Positions 17,048 to 24,934 of a stretch of DNA of 64,000 nucleotides are shown here, piece after piece. The DNA is taken from assembly GCF_038561965.1 (NCBI RefSeq), contig NZ_CP139348.1:1054001-1118000 (forward strand), read 5' to 3'. A program made the position numbers and the translations under genes. The DNA is from Stutzerimonas stutzeri (GTDB lineage Bacteria > Pseudomonadota > Gammaproteobacteria > Pseudomonadales > Pseudomonadaceae). The notes beneath the pieces are model-generated. The model was not told the DNA's origin. It ran no database searches and saw nothing but the letters and a program-made list of their open reading frames with translations. Position 1 is the stretch's first letter, and each line of letters begins with the position of its first letter.

Positions 17048-17164
17048 ATGAAGATCCCGAAAACCGCCCCGGCCCGCGCGGCTGGTACCTCGATACGAGA
17101 GTTGGCCTCGCTGCCGCTGTTTAGCCTCCTCGCCTGCCGTCCTGGTACGGCTGCGCCCCCTTGA
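17048..17164 (+). CDS. Short ORF (38 residues) leading the first binding-protein gene
   Basis: An ATG-started 38-codon frame preceded by AATAAAGGTGCCGTCA, which gives a plausible ribosome-binding site (AAAGGT) eight bases before the ATG. The peptide begins MKIPKTAPARAAGTS and has a short hydrophobic LPLFSLLAC stretch but no recognisable domain. An ORF with a similar start context and N-terminus (MKTTTPARRALPG) lies at 19707-19913, before the second binding-protein gene. It may be a leader peptide affecting downstream translation, or a decayed gene. Coding status is uncertain. Confidence 0.35.
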   Translation: MKIPKTAPARAAGTSIRELASLPLFSLLACRPGTAAPP

Positions 17165-17249
17165 ACATGGTTTGCGCTCGCTGGCAGCGGCTGAGCCTGC
17201 ATGCCTGCACGCTCCACCCATTCAAACAAAAACAACGGAGTTACCCATC

Positions 17250-18185
17250 ATGCGTATCAAGACACGAATTGCCACCTTGGCACTTTCCCTGCTCATGACC
17301 AGTACCGGCGCCATGGCCGAACTCAAGTTCGGTGTGAGCATGTCGCAGTTCGACGACAACTGGCTGACCTACCTGCGCGAATCCATGGCTGGCAAGGCTA
17401 AGGAGGAGGGCGTGCAATTGCAGTTCGAAGATGCCCGCAGTGACGTGGTCAAGCAGCTCAATCAGGTGCAGAGCTTCATCAGCCAGCGAGTCGACGCCAT
17501 TATCGTCAACCCGGTGGACACCGCAGCTACTCGCAACATTACGCAGGCGGCGGTCAAGGCTGGCATTCCGCTGATCTACGTGAACCGCCGCCCCGACGAC
17601 GAGAAACTGCCTGAAGGCGTTATCACCGTCGCCTCGAACGACCTGGAAGCTGGCCGCCTGCAGATGCAGTACTTGGTAGAAAAAATGGGCGGCAAGGGCA
17701 ACGTGGTGATCATGCTCGGCGACCTGGCGAACAACTCCACTCACAACCGCACCAAGGGCATGAAGGAAGTGCTGGCCAAATACCCGGGCATCACCGTGGT
17801 CGAGGAGCAGACCGCCAACTACATGCGCGACAAGGGCATGGACCTGATGAGCAACTGGCTGCTGTCGGGGCGCGAGTTCGACGCTGTCGCCTCCAATAAT
17901 GACGAGATGGGCATTGGCGCGGCGATGGCCCTGCAACAGGCCGGCCGCGGCAAGGACTCGGTACTGATCGGCGGCGTCGATGGCACGCCGGACGGCCTGG
18001 CGGCGGTCAAGCGCGGCATGCTCGCCGCCTCGGTATTTCAGGATGCCCGCGGCCAGGCGCACGGTACCGTCGAAGCAGCGATCAAAATGGCCAAAGGCGA
18101 GCCGGTCGAGCAGACCCTCTGGATTCCCTACGAGCTGATCACGCCGGAGAACGTCGAGTCCTTCCAGGCGCGCCTCAAGCAGTAA
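17250..18185 (+). CDS. Sugar ABC transporter periplasmic substrate-binding protein, probable inositol-binding
   Basis: 311 residues from ATG 17250, behind AACGGAG. The signal peptide ends at about residue 23 (TGAMA/EL). The mature protein is of the RbsB/Peripla_BP_4 type: FGVSMSQFDDNWLTYLR at the first strand, VDAIIVNPVDTAAT, GIPLIYVNRRP, a hinge region with SNNDEMGIGAAMAL, and GGVDGTPDGLAAV. Bacterial inositol-binding proteins (IbpA type) are of this class. The gene lies in the iol island, upstream of an ATPase and permease, and has a paralogue at 19938-20852. The preceding gap (17165-17249) shows no clear element. Confidence 0.85.
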   Translation: MRIKTRIATLALSLLMTSTGAMAELKFGVSMSQFDDNWLTYLRESMAGKAKEEGVQLQFEDARSDVVKQLNQVQSFISQRVDAIIVNPVDTAATRNITQAAVKAGIPLIYVNRRPDDEKLPEGVITVASNDLEAGRLQMQYLVEKMGGKGNVVIMLGDLANNSTHNRTKGMKEVLAKYPGITVVEEQTANYMRDKGMDLMSNWLLSGREFDAVASNNDEMGIGAAMALQQAGRGKDSVLIGGVDGTPDGLAAVKRGMLAASVFQDARGQAHGTVEAAIKMAKGEPVEQTLWIPYELITPENVESFQARLKQ

Positions 18186-18192
18186 CGCCAGC

Positions 18193-18219
18193 GGCGGCCG
18201 CGCATTCGCGCCGGCCGCC
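18193..18219 (+). other. Stem-loop after the first binding-protein gene
   Basis: GGCGGCCG (18193-18200) pairs with CGGCCGCC (18212-18219), starting eight bases after the stop codon and with no T-run. It probably protects the binding-protein mRNA or partly attenuates readthrough into the porin gene. Confidence 0.45.
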
Positions 18220-18328
18220 TGAGCAGCCCCAATCGTTTCATCCCGCCCGTTTTGCGATCTCCCCGGCTTCGCGGGCATCGCTTGCCTTCAGGAAAAGGCA
18301 GCGGGCTATCTCGACCAAGGAAAACAAC

Positions 18329-19561
18329 ATGAAAACAATAACAACAGCAACCACTTCACTCTTCGTTTTCGCTGCGTTTGCCACGCCGGCGGCCATGGCG
18401 CTGGAAACCGAAGGCTACTTTCGCATCGGTGCCGGTGGCTCGAGCGGCTCCAATTCCCAGCAGTGCTTCCAGCTCCCCGGTGCCGCTTCCAAGTACCGCC
18501 TGGGTAACGAATGCGAGCAACTGATCGAACTGGGTGCCTGGCAGGACTTCTTCTCGCTGGACGATGGTTCGCGAGTCGGCTTCTACGGCATGGCCCAGCT
18601 GTTCAACGAGTACGACCATACCCCGCAATTTACCGGTGACCATGGCCGCGCGCGCATGGTCCAGGCCTATGGCTACTGGCGGGACGTGGCTGCGCTGAAC
18701 GGCGGCTCGCTGTGGGCCGGGCGTCGCTACTACAAACGTAACTCCATCGATATTTCTGATTTCTTCTACTGGAATCAGAGTGCCACTGGGGGCGGCATCG
18801 AGGACGTGGAGATCGGCGGGCTACGCTACAGCTACGCCTTCTCGCGCAAGGACAACCTCGATCAGGCGCGCTACATCAATCGGCACGACTTCAATGTCGC
18901 CGGCTTCAAGACCAATCCTGGCGGTGAACTGGAGTTGGGCGCTAGCTACATCGACAAGCCGACCTGGCAGGACGAAGCCAATAGCGGCTGGGCGCTTACG
19001 GCGCAGCACAAGCAGAGCGAGTTTCTCGGGTTGGGTGGCACCAACACCCTGGCGCTGCAATACGGCGCCGGGCCTGGGATCGCGCTGGGGTCGACCGGAG
19101 ACGTCGGCCTCGACAGCGACAGCACCAGCTATCGCATCGTCGAGTTCTTCGACTGGCAGACCTCGCCGCGCTGGGGCGGACAGTTCCAGATCGTCTATCA
19201 GAAGGACCGCCGGCCGGACGATGACGATCAACACTGGTTCTCAGTCGGCGCACGCACCGTCTACGGCTTCACCGAGCAGTTCAAATTCGCTACCGAGCTT
19301 GGCCATGACCGTGTCCGTGCACCCGGCGGCACCCGCACGCTTAACAAGTTGACGTTGGCGCCGACGTGGTCGCCTAACGGGCCGACCTTCAAGGGCGCAC
19401 ATCCCGAAGTTCGTTTCTATGTCACCTACGCCCAATGGAACCGCGCCGCGCAGCAGGCGGCGAGCGAGTTGGTGGCGGGCTCCGCGCTATCCGATACCGG
19501 CAGTTTCGGCAGCGCCCGGCACGGCACCAATTTTGGCGTGCAGGTCGAGCATTCTTGGTAG
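18329..19561 (+). CDS. LamB-family carbohydrate porin
   Basis: 410 residues with a signal peptide (cut near TPAAMA/LETEGYF) and alternating beta-strand patterns ending in an aromatic residue (VEHSW), as in outer-membrane barrels. LamB-like marks are the start ETEGYFRIGAGGSS, the Cys pair around residues 47 and 62 (QQCFQL, NECEQL), WAGRRYYKRNSIDISDFFYW, and the C-terminal WSPNGPTFKGAHPEVRFYVTYAQWN. Maltoporins let sugars diffuse through the outer membrane. Sitting between two inositol-type binding-protein genes, this one probably serves inositol or its derivatives. Selectivity is inferred from context. Confidence 0.85.
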   Translation: MKTITTATTSLFVFAAFATPAAMALETEGYFRIGAGGSSGSNSQQCFQLPGAASKYRLGNECEQLIELGAWQDFFSLDDGSRVGFYGMAQLFNEYDHTPQFTGDHGRARMVQAYGYWRDVAALNGGSLWAGRRYYKRNSIDISDFFYWNQSATGGGIEDVEIGGLRYSYAFSRKDNLDQARYINRHDFNVAGFKTNPGGELELGASYIDKPTWQDEANSGWALTAQHKQSEFLGLGGTNTLALQYGAGPGIALGSTGDVGLDSDSTSYRIVEFFDWQTSPRWGGQFQIVYQKDRRPDDDDQHWFSVGARTVYGFTEQFKFATELGHDRVRAPGGTRTLNKLTLAPTWSPNGPTFKGAHPEVRFYVTYAQWNRAAQQAASELVAGSALSDTGSFGSARHGTNFGVQVEHSW

Positions 19562-19594
19562 AAAAACAAATAGAAAATAAATTGCATTTAGCGA

Positions 19595-19623
19595 TTGAAA
19601 TGGAATTTATAGTCTACTAGAGT
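19595..19623 (+). promoter_or_regulatory. Second promoter/operator-like element, upstream of the second binding-protein module
   Basis: TTGAAA (19595-19600) and TAGAGT (19618-19623) are 17 bases apart with TGGAATTTA (19601-19609) in the spacer, the same register as at 16929-16957. Only the left operator arm is kept: the right arm reads GTCT where TTCC is expected. This suggests a duplicated promoter with weakened operator symmetry. About 80 bases of AT-rich sequence then lead to the short ORF at 19707. Confidence 0.45.
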
Positions 19624-19706
19624 CCATTGCAGGTTGACGACAAGGCGGGTGTCGCCCAGTGCACGCCCGCCACAACAAGAACAAAGACCGCAAAAAGGTA
19701 CTGTCG

Positions 19707-19913
19707 ATGAAAACCACTACACCCGCTCGCCGTGCCCTGCCTGGACTATCCCTGCGCCGGGCTGCCCCACGCATTCTAATGCTCTCTATTTCAACCCGCT
19801 TGCGCGCCCTGCTTCGCAGCCTGGGCCGGCTCCATACGGCCTGCGTCTGTCAGCAGCGTGACGGACGGTTGCTCTGCGGCCTCGCCGTAACCGGCTTCAT
19901 CACGCTCGGCTGA
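19707..19913 (+). CDS. Short Arg/Leu-rich ORF (68 residues) leading the second binding-protein gene
   Basis: An ATG-started frame behind AAAAAGGTACTGTCG, which gives an AAGG site at normal spacing. The peptide is basic and Leu-rich: MKTTTPARRALPGLSLRR, then a stretch with TRLRALLRSLGRLH, then two Cys near residue 50. No domain is recognised. Its start context and first residues resemble the 38-residue ORF before the first binding-protein gene. It ends 24 bases before the second binding-protein start, so translational coupling or leader control is possible. Composition alone does not prove it is translated. Confidence 0.4.
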   Translation: MKTTTPARRALPGLSLRRAAPRILMLSISTRLRALLRSLGRLHTACVCQQRDGRLLCGLAVTGFITLG

Positions 19914-19937
19914 CCACATTCATCGCGGGGAAATGGC

Positions 19938-20852
19938 ATGTCCAAACGCATCCTTACGGCCATCGGCTTCGGCCTGTGGCTTCTCAGCACCCAGGCCTTC
20001 GCTGAGCTGCGCATCGGTGTAGCAGTGGCCCAATACGACAACTACATCGCCTACCTGGTGCGCGCCATGCAGGAACGTGCCGCCGAGGTTCCTGGCGGGG
20101 CAAAGCTCAACCTGGAAGACGCCGGCGGTGATGTGGTGCGTCAGATCAGCCAGGTTGAAAGCTTCATCAGCCAGGGTGTGGACGCCATCATCGTCAACCC
20201 GGCTGATACCGCCGCCACCGGAAAGATCACTGAACGGGTGGTGGCCGCCGGCATCCCGCTGGTTTATCTCAACAGCCGGCCCGAAGTAGAGCGCTTCCCC
20301 AAGGGTGTGGTGTTCGTCGGCACGGACGAACACGCCATTGGCGAGATGCAGATGCGCGCCTTGGCTGAGCGCATGGGTGGCAAAGGCAACCTGGCAATTC
20401 TGTTGGGACGGCTTGCCCACGACGACACTCGCAAGCGCACCGAAGGCGTAAAGCGCGTGCTGGCGGAGTTCCCCGAGATCCGCGTCGTCGAGGAGCAGTC
20501 CGGCGATTGGCAGCGCGATCAGGGTATGAACCTGATGAACAACTGGCTGCTGTCCGGCCGCGACATCGACGCGGTCGCGGCCAACAACGACGAGATGGGC
20601 ATCGGTGCCGCCATGGCCCTTCGTCAGGCTGACAGCACTCTGCCTGTGGCAGGTATCGACGGAACTCCCGACGGCCTGGCGGCGATCGACCGTGAACAGC
20701 TGGCGCTCAGCGTGCTGCGTGATCCGGCGGCGATGGGCGCGCGCGCCCTTGACGCGGCGGTCGGCCTTGTCCAGGGCGAAGCGCTGTACGGCGACATCTG
20801 GATCGATGTGCATCTGGTAACGCGCGAAAACAGTCAGCAGTACCAACGCTAA
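19938..20852 (+). CDS. Second sugar ABC transporter periplasmic substrate-binding protein (paralogue)
   Basis: 304 residues with a signal peptide ending near TQAFA/ELRIG. It aligns along its whole length with the protein at 17250-18185: both have QVESFISQ or QVQSFISQ, VDAIIVNP-DTAAT, NNWLLSGR or SNWLLSGR, NNDEMGIGAAMAL and DGTPDGLAA. Differences cluster in the ligand-cleft loops (AQYDNYIAYLVRAMQ against SQFDDNWLTYLRESM; LNSRPEVERFP against VNRRPDDEKLP). It may therefore bind another inositol isomer or derivative. It lies 44 bases before the ATPase gene, so it is the binding protein most tightly linked to the ABC core. Confidence 0.85.
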   Translation: MSKRILTAIGFGLWLLSTQAFAELRIGVAVAQYDNYIAYLVRAMQERAAEVPGGAKLNLEDAGGDVVRQISQVESFISQGVDAIIVNPADTAATGKITERVVAAGIPLVYLNSRPEVERFPKGVVFVGTDEHAIGEMQMRALAERMGGKGNLAILLGRLAHDDTRKRTEGVKRVLAEFPEIRVVEEQSGDWQRDQGMNLMNNWLLSGRDIDAVAANNDEMGIGAAMALRQADSTLPVAGIDGTPDGLAAIDREQLALSVLRDPAAMGARALDAAVGLVQGEALYGDIWIDVHLVTRENSQQYQR

Positions 20853-20865
20853 AGCAATACCGCAG

Positions 20866-20888
20866 CCATCGGCGCGGGGCGCCGATGG
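20866..20888 (+). other. Stem-loop between the second binding-protein gene and the ATPase gene
   Basis: CCATCGGCGC (20866-20875) pairs perfectly with GCGCCGATGG (20879-20888) over a GGG loop, with no T-run. It fits a stability element that keeps binding-protein expression above that of the membrane components. Confidence 0.5.
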
Positions 20889-20895
20889 GGCCCCA

Positions 20896-22461
20896 ATGGA
20901 GACGATGCAAATGCTCAGTTCCGCTGCCAAGACCTATACCACCGAGCCAGCAATGCTGCACCGCTCGGAATACCTGCTGGAGATCATCAACGTTCATAAG
21001 GGCTTTCCTGGCGTCGTCGCGCTGGACGATGTGCAGCTGCGCCTGCGTCCTGGCACCGTGCTGGCCCTGATGGGCGAGAACGGTGCCGGCAAATCGACCC
21101 TGATGAAGATCATCGCTGGTATCTACCAGCCCGACGCCGGCGAGCTGCGCCTGCGCGGTGAACGGGTCGAATTCCAGACCCCGTTGCAGGCGCTGCAGGC
21201 CGGTATCGCGATGATTCATCAGGAGCTCAACCTGATGCCGCACATGACCATCGCCGAGAACGTCTGGCTCGGCCGCGAACCACTCAACGCGCTGCATCTG
21301 GTCGATCACGGTGAAATGCGCCGACGCACCCAGGGTCTGCTGGAACGGTTGCGCATCCGCCTCGATGCGGACCAGCCGGTGGGTGAGCTGAGCATCGCTG
21401 CGCGGCAGATGGTGGAGATCGCAAAAGCGGTGTCGTATGACAGCGACGTGCTGATCATGGACGAGCCCACCTCGGCCATCACCGAAACCGAAGTGGCGCA
21501 CCTATTCGAGATCATCGCGGACCTCAAGGCGCAGGGTAAGGGGATCATCTACATCACCCACAAGATGGATGAGGTGTTCAACATCGCCGATGAGGTGGCG
21601 GTGTTTCGCGACGGCGCTTACATCGGCCTGCAACGGGCCGACAGCATGGACGGCGACAGCCTGATCTCGATGATGGTCGGCCGCGAGCTTAGCCAGCTAT
21701 TCCCTGAGCGCATGGCGCCGGTTGGCGCGAGCGTGCTGTCGGTGCGCAACCTGACGCTGGATGGCGTATTCCATGACGTGTCCTTCGATCTGCGCTCCGG
21801 CGAAATTCTTGGTATCGCCGGACTGATGGGCTCGGGTCGCACCAATGTCGCCGAAACGCTGTTCGGCGTGACGCCCGCTACCAGCGGCGAAGTCATTCTC
21901 GACGGCGAGTCGATCCGCATGACCGACCCCTGCAAGGCCATCGGCAAAGGCATGGCGCTGCTCACCGAAGATCGTAAGGACACCGGGATCTTTCCCTGCC
22001 TGAGCGTGCAGGAAAACATGGAGGTGGCCGTGCTACCGCAGCACACCGGTGCCGGCTTCGTGCACGAAAAAGTACTGCATGAACTCTGCGAAGAGATGCG
22101 TCAGACCTTGCGTGTCAAGACGCCCTCATTGGAGCAGTGCATCGGCAACCTTTCCGGTGGCAATCAGCAGAAGGCGCTGCTGGCTCGCTGGCTGATGACG
22201 AATCCACGCATCCTCATCCTCGATGAGCCCACCCGCGGGATCGACGTCGGCGCAAAGGCGGAGATCTACCACCTGATCTCCAAGCTGGCCGAGCAGGGCA
22301 TGGCCGTGATCATGATCTCCTCGGAGCTGCCGGAAGTGCTGGGCATGAGCGACCGCATCATGGTCATGCACGAAGGCGAGGTGATGGGCTTCCTGGATCG
22401 CGGCGAAGCGACGCAGGAGCGGGTGATGCATCTGGCTTCCGGCATCAGATCTTTGCACTGA
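20896..22461 (+). CDS. Sugar ABC transporter ATP-binding protein (double ATPase, MglA/RbsA type)
   Basis: About 515-521 residues with two nucleotide-binding domains. Domain one has Walker A GENGAGKST (about residues 58-66) and Walker B VLIMDEPTSAI. Domain two has the relaxed P-loop GLMGSGRTN, signature LSGGNQQKALLARWL and ILILDEPTRGIDVGAK. This asymmetric layout is normal for ribose/galactose/inositol importers (CUT2 family). Three in-frame ATGs (20896, 20905, 20911) compete; GGAG at 20898-20901 best fits 20911. It energises uptake together with the next permease and one or both binding proteins. Confidence 0.93.
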   Translation: METMQMLSSAAKTYTTEPAMLHRSEYLLEIINVHKGFPGVVALDDVQLRLRPGTVLALMGENGAGKSTLMKIIAGIYQPDAGELRLRGERVEFQTPLQALQAGIAMIHQELNLMPHMTIAENVWLGREPLNALHLVDHGEMRRRTQGLLERLRIRLDADQPVGELSIAARQMVEIAKAVSYDSDVLIMDEPTSAITETEVAHLFEIIADLKAQGKGIIYITHKMDEVFNIADEVAVFRDGAYIGLQRADSMDGDSLISMMVGRELSQLFPERMAPVGASVLSVRNLTLDGVFHDVSFDLRSGEILGIAGLMGSGRTNVAETLFGVTPATSGEVILDGESIRMTDPCKAIGKGMALLTEDRKDTGIFPCLSVQENMEVAVLPQHTGAGFVHEKVLHELCEEMRQTLRVKTPSLEQCIGNLSGGNQQKALLARWLMTNPRILILDEPTRGIDVGAKAEIYHLISKLAEQGMAVIMISSELPEVLGMSDRIMVMHEGEVMGFLDRGEATQERVMHLASGIRSLH

Positions 22462-22525
22462 CGCCACTGACTGAACGGATAGCTGCGCCCGTTCGGGGCG
22501 CGGCTCGCAAGCGAGGACAATAACA

Positions 22526-23548
22526 ATGAGCGCCATTTCCGAGAACAAACCCCTCGAAGCCCCGGTACGTTCGCGTCGGCGGATGCCGACGGAGCTGAGC
22601 ATTCTGCTGGTGCTGATTGGCATCGGCCTGATCTTCGAGGCCTTCGGCTGGATGGTTCGGGACCAGAGCTTCCTGATGAATTCTCAACGGCTGGTGTTGA
22701 TGATCCTGCAGGTGTCGATCATCGGCTTGCTGGCTATCGGCGTGACCCAGGTGATCATCACCACAGGTATCGACCTGTCTTCCGGCTCGGTGCTGGCCTT
22801 GTCGGCAATGGTTGCGGCGAGTCTGGCTCAGACCTCCGACTTCGGCCGCGCGGTATTCCCCTCGCTGACCGACTTGCCGGTCTGGGTGCCAGTGATGGCC
22901 GGCTTGGGCGTCGGACTGCTCGCCGGCGTAATCAACGGCAGCATCATTGCCATCACCGGCATCCCACCGTTCATCGCCACGCTCGGCATGATGGTGTCGG
23001 CCCGTGGTCTGGCTCGCTATTACACCGAAGGTCAGCCGGTGAGCATGCTCAGCGACTCCTACACGGCCATCGGCAGTGGGGCGATGCCCGTCATTATCTT
23101 TTTAGTCGTCGCGCTGATCTTCCACGTAGCGCTGCGCTACACCAAATACGGCAAGTACACCTATGCCATCGGCGGCAATATGCAAGCCGCGCGAATCTCC
23201 GGCATTAACGTCAAGCGCCACCTGGTGATCGTCTACAGCATTGCCGGGTTGCTGGCTGGGTTAGCTGGCGTCGTCGCCTCGGCCCGCGCTGCGACCGGCC
23301 AGGCGGGGATGGGCATGGGTTACGAGCTGGACGCGATTGCCGCGGCAGTCATTGGCGGCACCAGCCTGGTCGGCGGGGTAGGGCGGATCACCGGGACCGT
23401 CATCGGCGCGCTGATTCTCGGTGTCATGGCGTCGGGCTTCACGTTCATCGGCGTCGACGCTTACCTGCAAGACATCATCAAGGGCATGATCATCGTCGTC
23501 GCCGTAGTGCTCGACCAATACCGTAATAAGAAGAAGGCCAAGCGATAG
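22526..23548 (+). CDS. Sugar ABC transporter permease (RbsC-like)
   Basis: 340 residues, eight to ten membrane segments, BPD_transp_2 type. Typical features are ITTGIDLSSGSVLALSAM near residue 85, GIPPFIATLGMMVSARGLA, GGNMQAARISGINVKR and AVIGGTSLVGGVGR. It probably forms the inner-membrane channel as a homodimer with the preceding ATPase. A GCGCCC/GGGCGC hairpin lies in the 64-base gap before it. It is the last gene of the inositol island. After it, 23549-23757 holds no gene I can support, then a terminator. Confidence 0.92.
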   Translation: MSAISENKPLEAPVRSRRRMPTELSILLVLIGIGLIFEAFGWMVRDQSFLMNSQRLVLMILQVSIIGLLAIGVTQVIITTGIDLSSGSVLALSAMVAASLAQTSDFGRAVFPSLTDLPVWVPVMAGLGVGLLAGVINGSIIAITGIPPFIATLGMMVSARGLARYYTEGQPVSMLSDSYTAIGSGAMPVIIFLVVALIFHVALRYTKYGKYTYAIGGNMQAARISGINVKRHLVIVYSIAGLLAGLAGVVASARAATGQAGMGMGYELDAIAAAVIGGTSLVGGVGRITGTVIGALILGVMASGFTFIGVDAYLQDIIKGMIIVVAVVLDQYRNKKKAKR

Positions 23549-23755
23549 ATGCGTGATGACGAGGCGGAGCGATCGCTTCGCCTTGTGTGCCGCTGGGTAC
23601 TGCCTCTGGTGTTGCCGGTCGGCAATCTACTCGTCAGCCTCCAGCCTGGCAGTCAGAGATTCGAGTAACTTGGAAAAGTCACGTCGCCTTGAAAGACTCC
23701 ACGATCCGTCGCGGCCAGCGAAGGCTACAGGCTGAGATAACGCTCCCGCCACTAC

Positions 23756-23793
23756 GAAAAAAGCCCCTTGGCCGGGAGGCCAAGGGGCTTTCC
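23756..23793. terminator. Bidirectional rho-independent terminator
   Basis: AAGCCCCTTGGCC pairs with GGCCAAGGGGCTT around a GGGA loop, with AAAAAA on the left and TT on the right. It separates the inositol transport operon (plus) from ychF (minus) and is stronger in the minus direction, where it gains a T-run. Confidence 0.85.
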
Positions 23794-23809
23794 ATGTGGA
23801 GCCAGTGGC

Positions 23810-24910
23810 TCAGACGTTGAAGCGGAAGTGCATCACGTCGCCGTCCTTGACGATGTATTCCTTGCCTTCCAAACGCCATTTGCCGGCTTCCTTGGCCCCG
23901 GCTTCACCCTTGTACTGAATGAAGTCGTCATAGGCGACTACTTCGGCACGAATGAAGCCTTTCTCGAAGTCGGTGTGGATCACTGCCGCGGCCTGCGGGG
24001 CGGTGGCGCCGATTCTGACGGTCCAGGCTCGGACTTCCTTCACGCCAGCGGTGAAGTAGGTCTGCAGGTTGAGCAATTCATAACCGGCGCGGATCACGCG
24101 GTTCAGGCCGGGCTCTTCGAGGCCGAGGGACTCGAGGAACATGTCTTTTTCTTCGCCGTCATCGAGCTCGGCGATCTCCGCTTCGATCTTGTTGCACACC
24201 GGTACTACGGGTGCACCCTCGGCGTCGGCGATGGCCTGGACCACGTCGAGCAGCGGATTGTTCTCGAAGCCGTCTTCGGCGACGTTGGCGATGTACATCA
24301 CCGGCTTGCTGGTGAGCAGGTGAAAGCCTCGGACCAAGGCCTTTTCGTCATCACCCAGGGTCTTCATCAGGGTGCGCGCCGGCTTGCCCTCGGTGAAGTG
24401 TGGGATGAGCTTCTCAAGCAGGGCTTTCTGCGCCACGGCTTCCTTGTCGCCCCCCTTGGCGTTACGGGAGACTTTCTGCAGTTGCTTCTCGCAGCTGTCG
24501 AGGTCGGCGAAGATCAGCTCAAGGTCGATGATTTCGATGTCGCGCTTGGGGTCGACGCTGTTGGCAACGTGAATCACATTGTCGTCCTGGAAGCAGCGCA
24601 CGACATGGGCGATGGCATCGGTCTCGCGGATGTTGGCGAGGAACTTGTTGCCCAGGCCTTCACCTTTCGAGGCGCCTTCCACCAAACCGGCGATATCGAC
24701 GAACTCCATGGTGGTGGGAATCACCCGCTCCGGCTTGACGATCGCCGCCAGCGCATCGAGACGTGGATCGGGCATCGGCACGATGCCGCTGTTCGGCTCG
24801 ATGGTGCAGAACGGGAAGTTCTCCGCCGCAATACCGGATTTGGTCAGGGCGTTGAACAGGGTGGACTTGCCGACGTTGGGCAGACCGACGATGCCGCAGT
24901 TGAATCCCAT
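23810..24910 (-). CDS. ychF: Redox-regulated ATPase/GTPase YchF (OLA1 family)
   Basis: 366 residues, the usual YchF length. The P-loop GLPNVGKSTLFNAL is at residues 8-21, the switch region VDIAGLVEGASKGEGLG follows, and NVAEDGFENN with KIEAEIAELDD holds the nucleotide-specificity part. The C-terminal TGS-like domain ends in GKEYIVKDGDVMHFRFNV. YchF is an Obg-like P-loop hydrolase that associates with ribosomes and prefers ATP. It follows pth on the same strand with a 24-base gap, as is usual in pseudomonads. Confidence 0.97.
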   Translation of the reverse strand: MGFNCGIVGLPNVGKSTLFNALTKSGIAAENFPFCTIEPNSGIVPMPDPRLDALAAIVKPERVIPTTMEFVDIAGLVEGASKGEGLGNKFLANIRETDAIAHVVRCFQDDNVIHVANSVDPKRDIEIIDLELIFADLDSCEKQLQKVSRNAKGGDKEAVAQKALLEKLIPHFTEGKPARTLMKTLGDDEKALVRGFHLLTSKPVMYIANVAEDGFENNPLLDVVQAIADAEGAPVVPVCNKIEAEIAELDDGEEKDMFLESLGLEEPGLNRVIRAGYELLNLQTYFTAGVKEVRAWTVRIGATAPQAAAVIHTDFEKGFIRAEVVAYDDFIQYKGEAGAKEAGKWRLEGKEYIVKDGDVMHFRFNV

Positions 24911-24934
24911 AGTGATCTAGCCTCGGAGTTAGGT

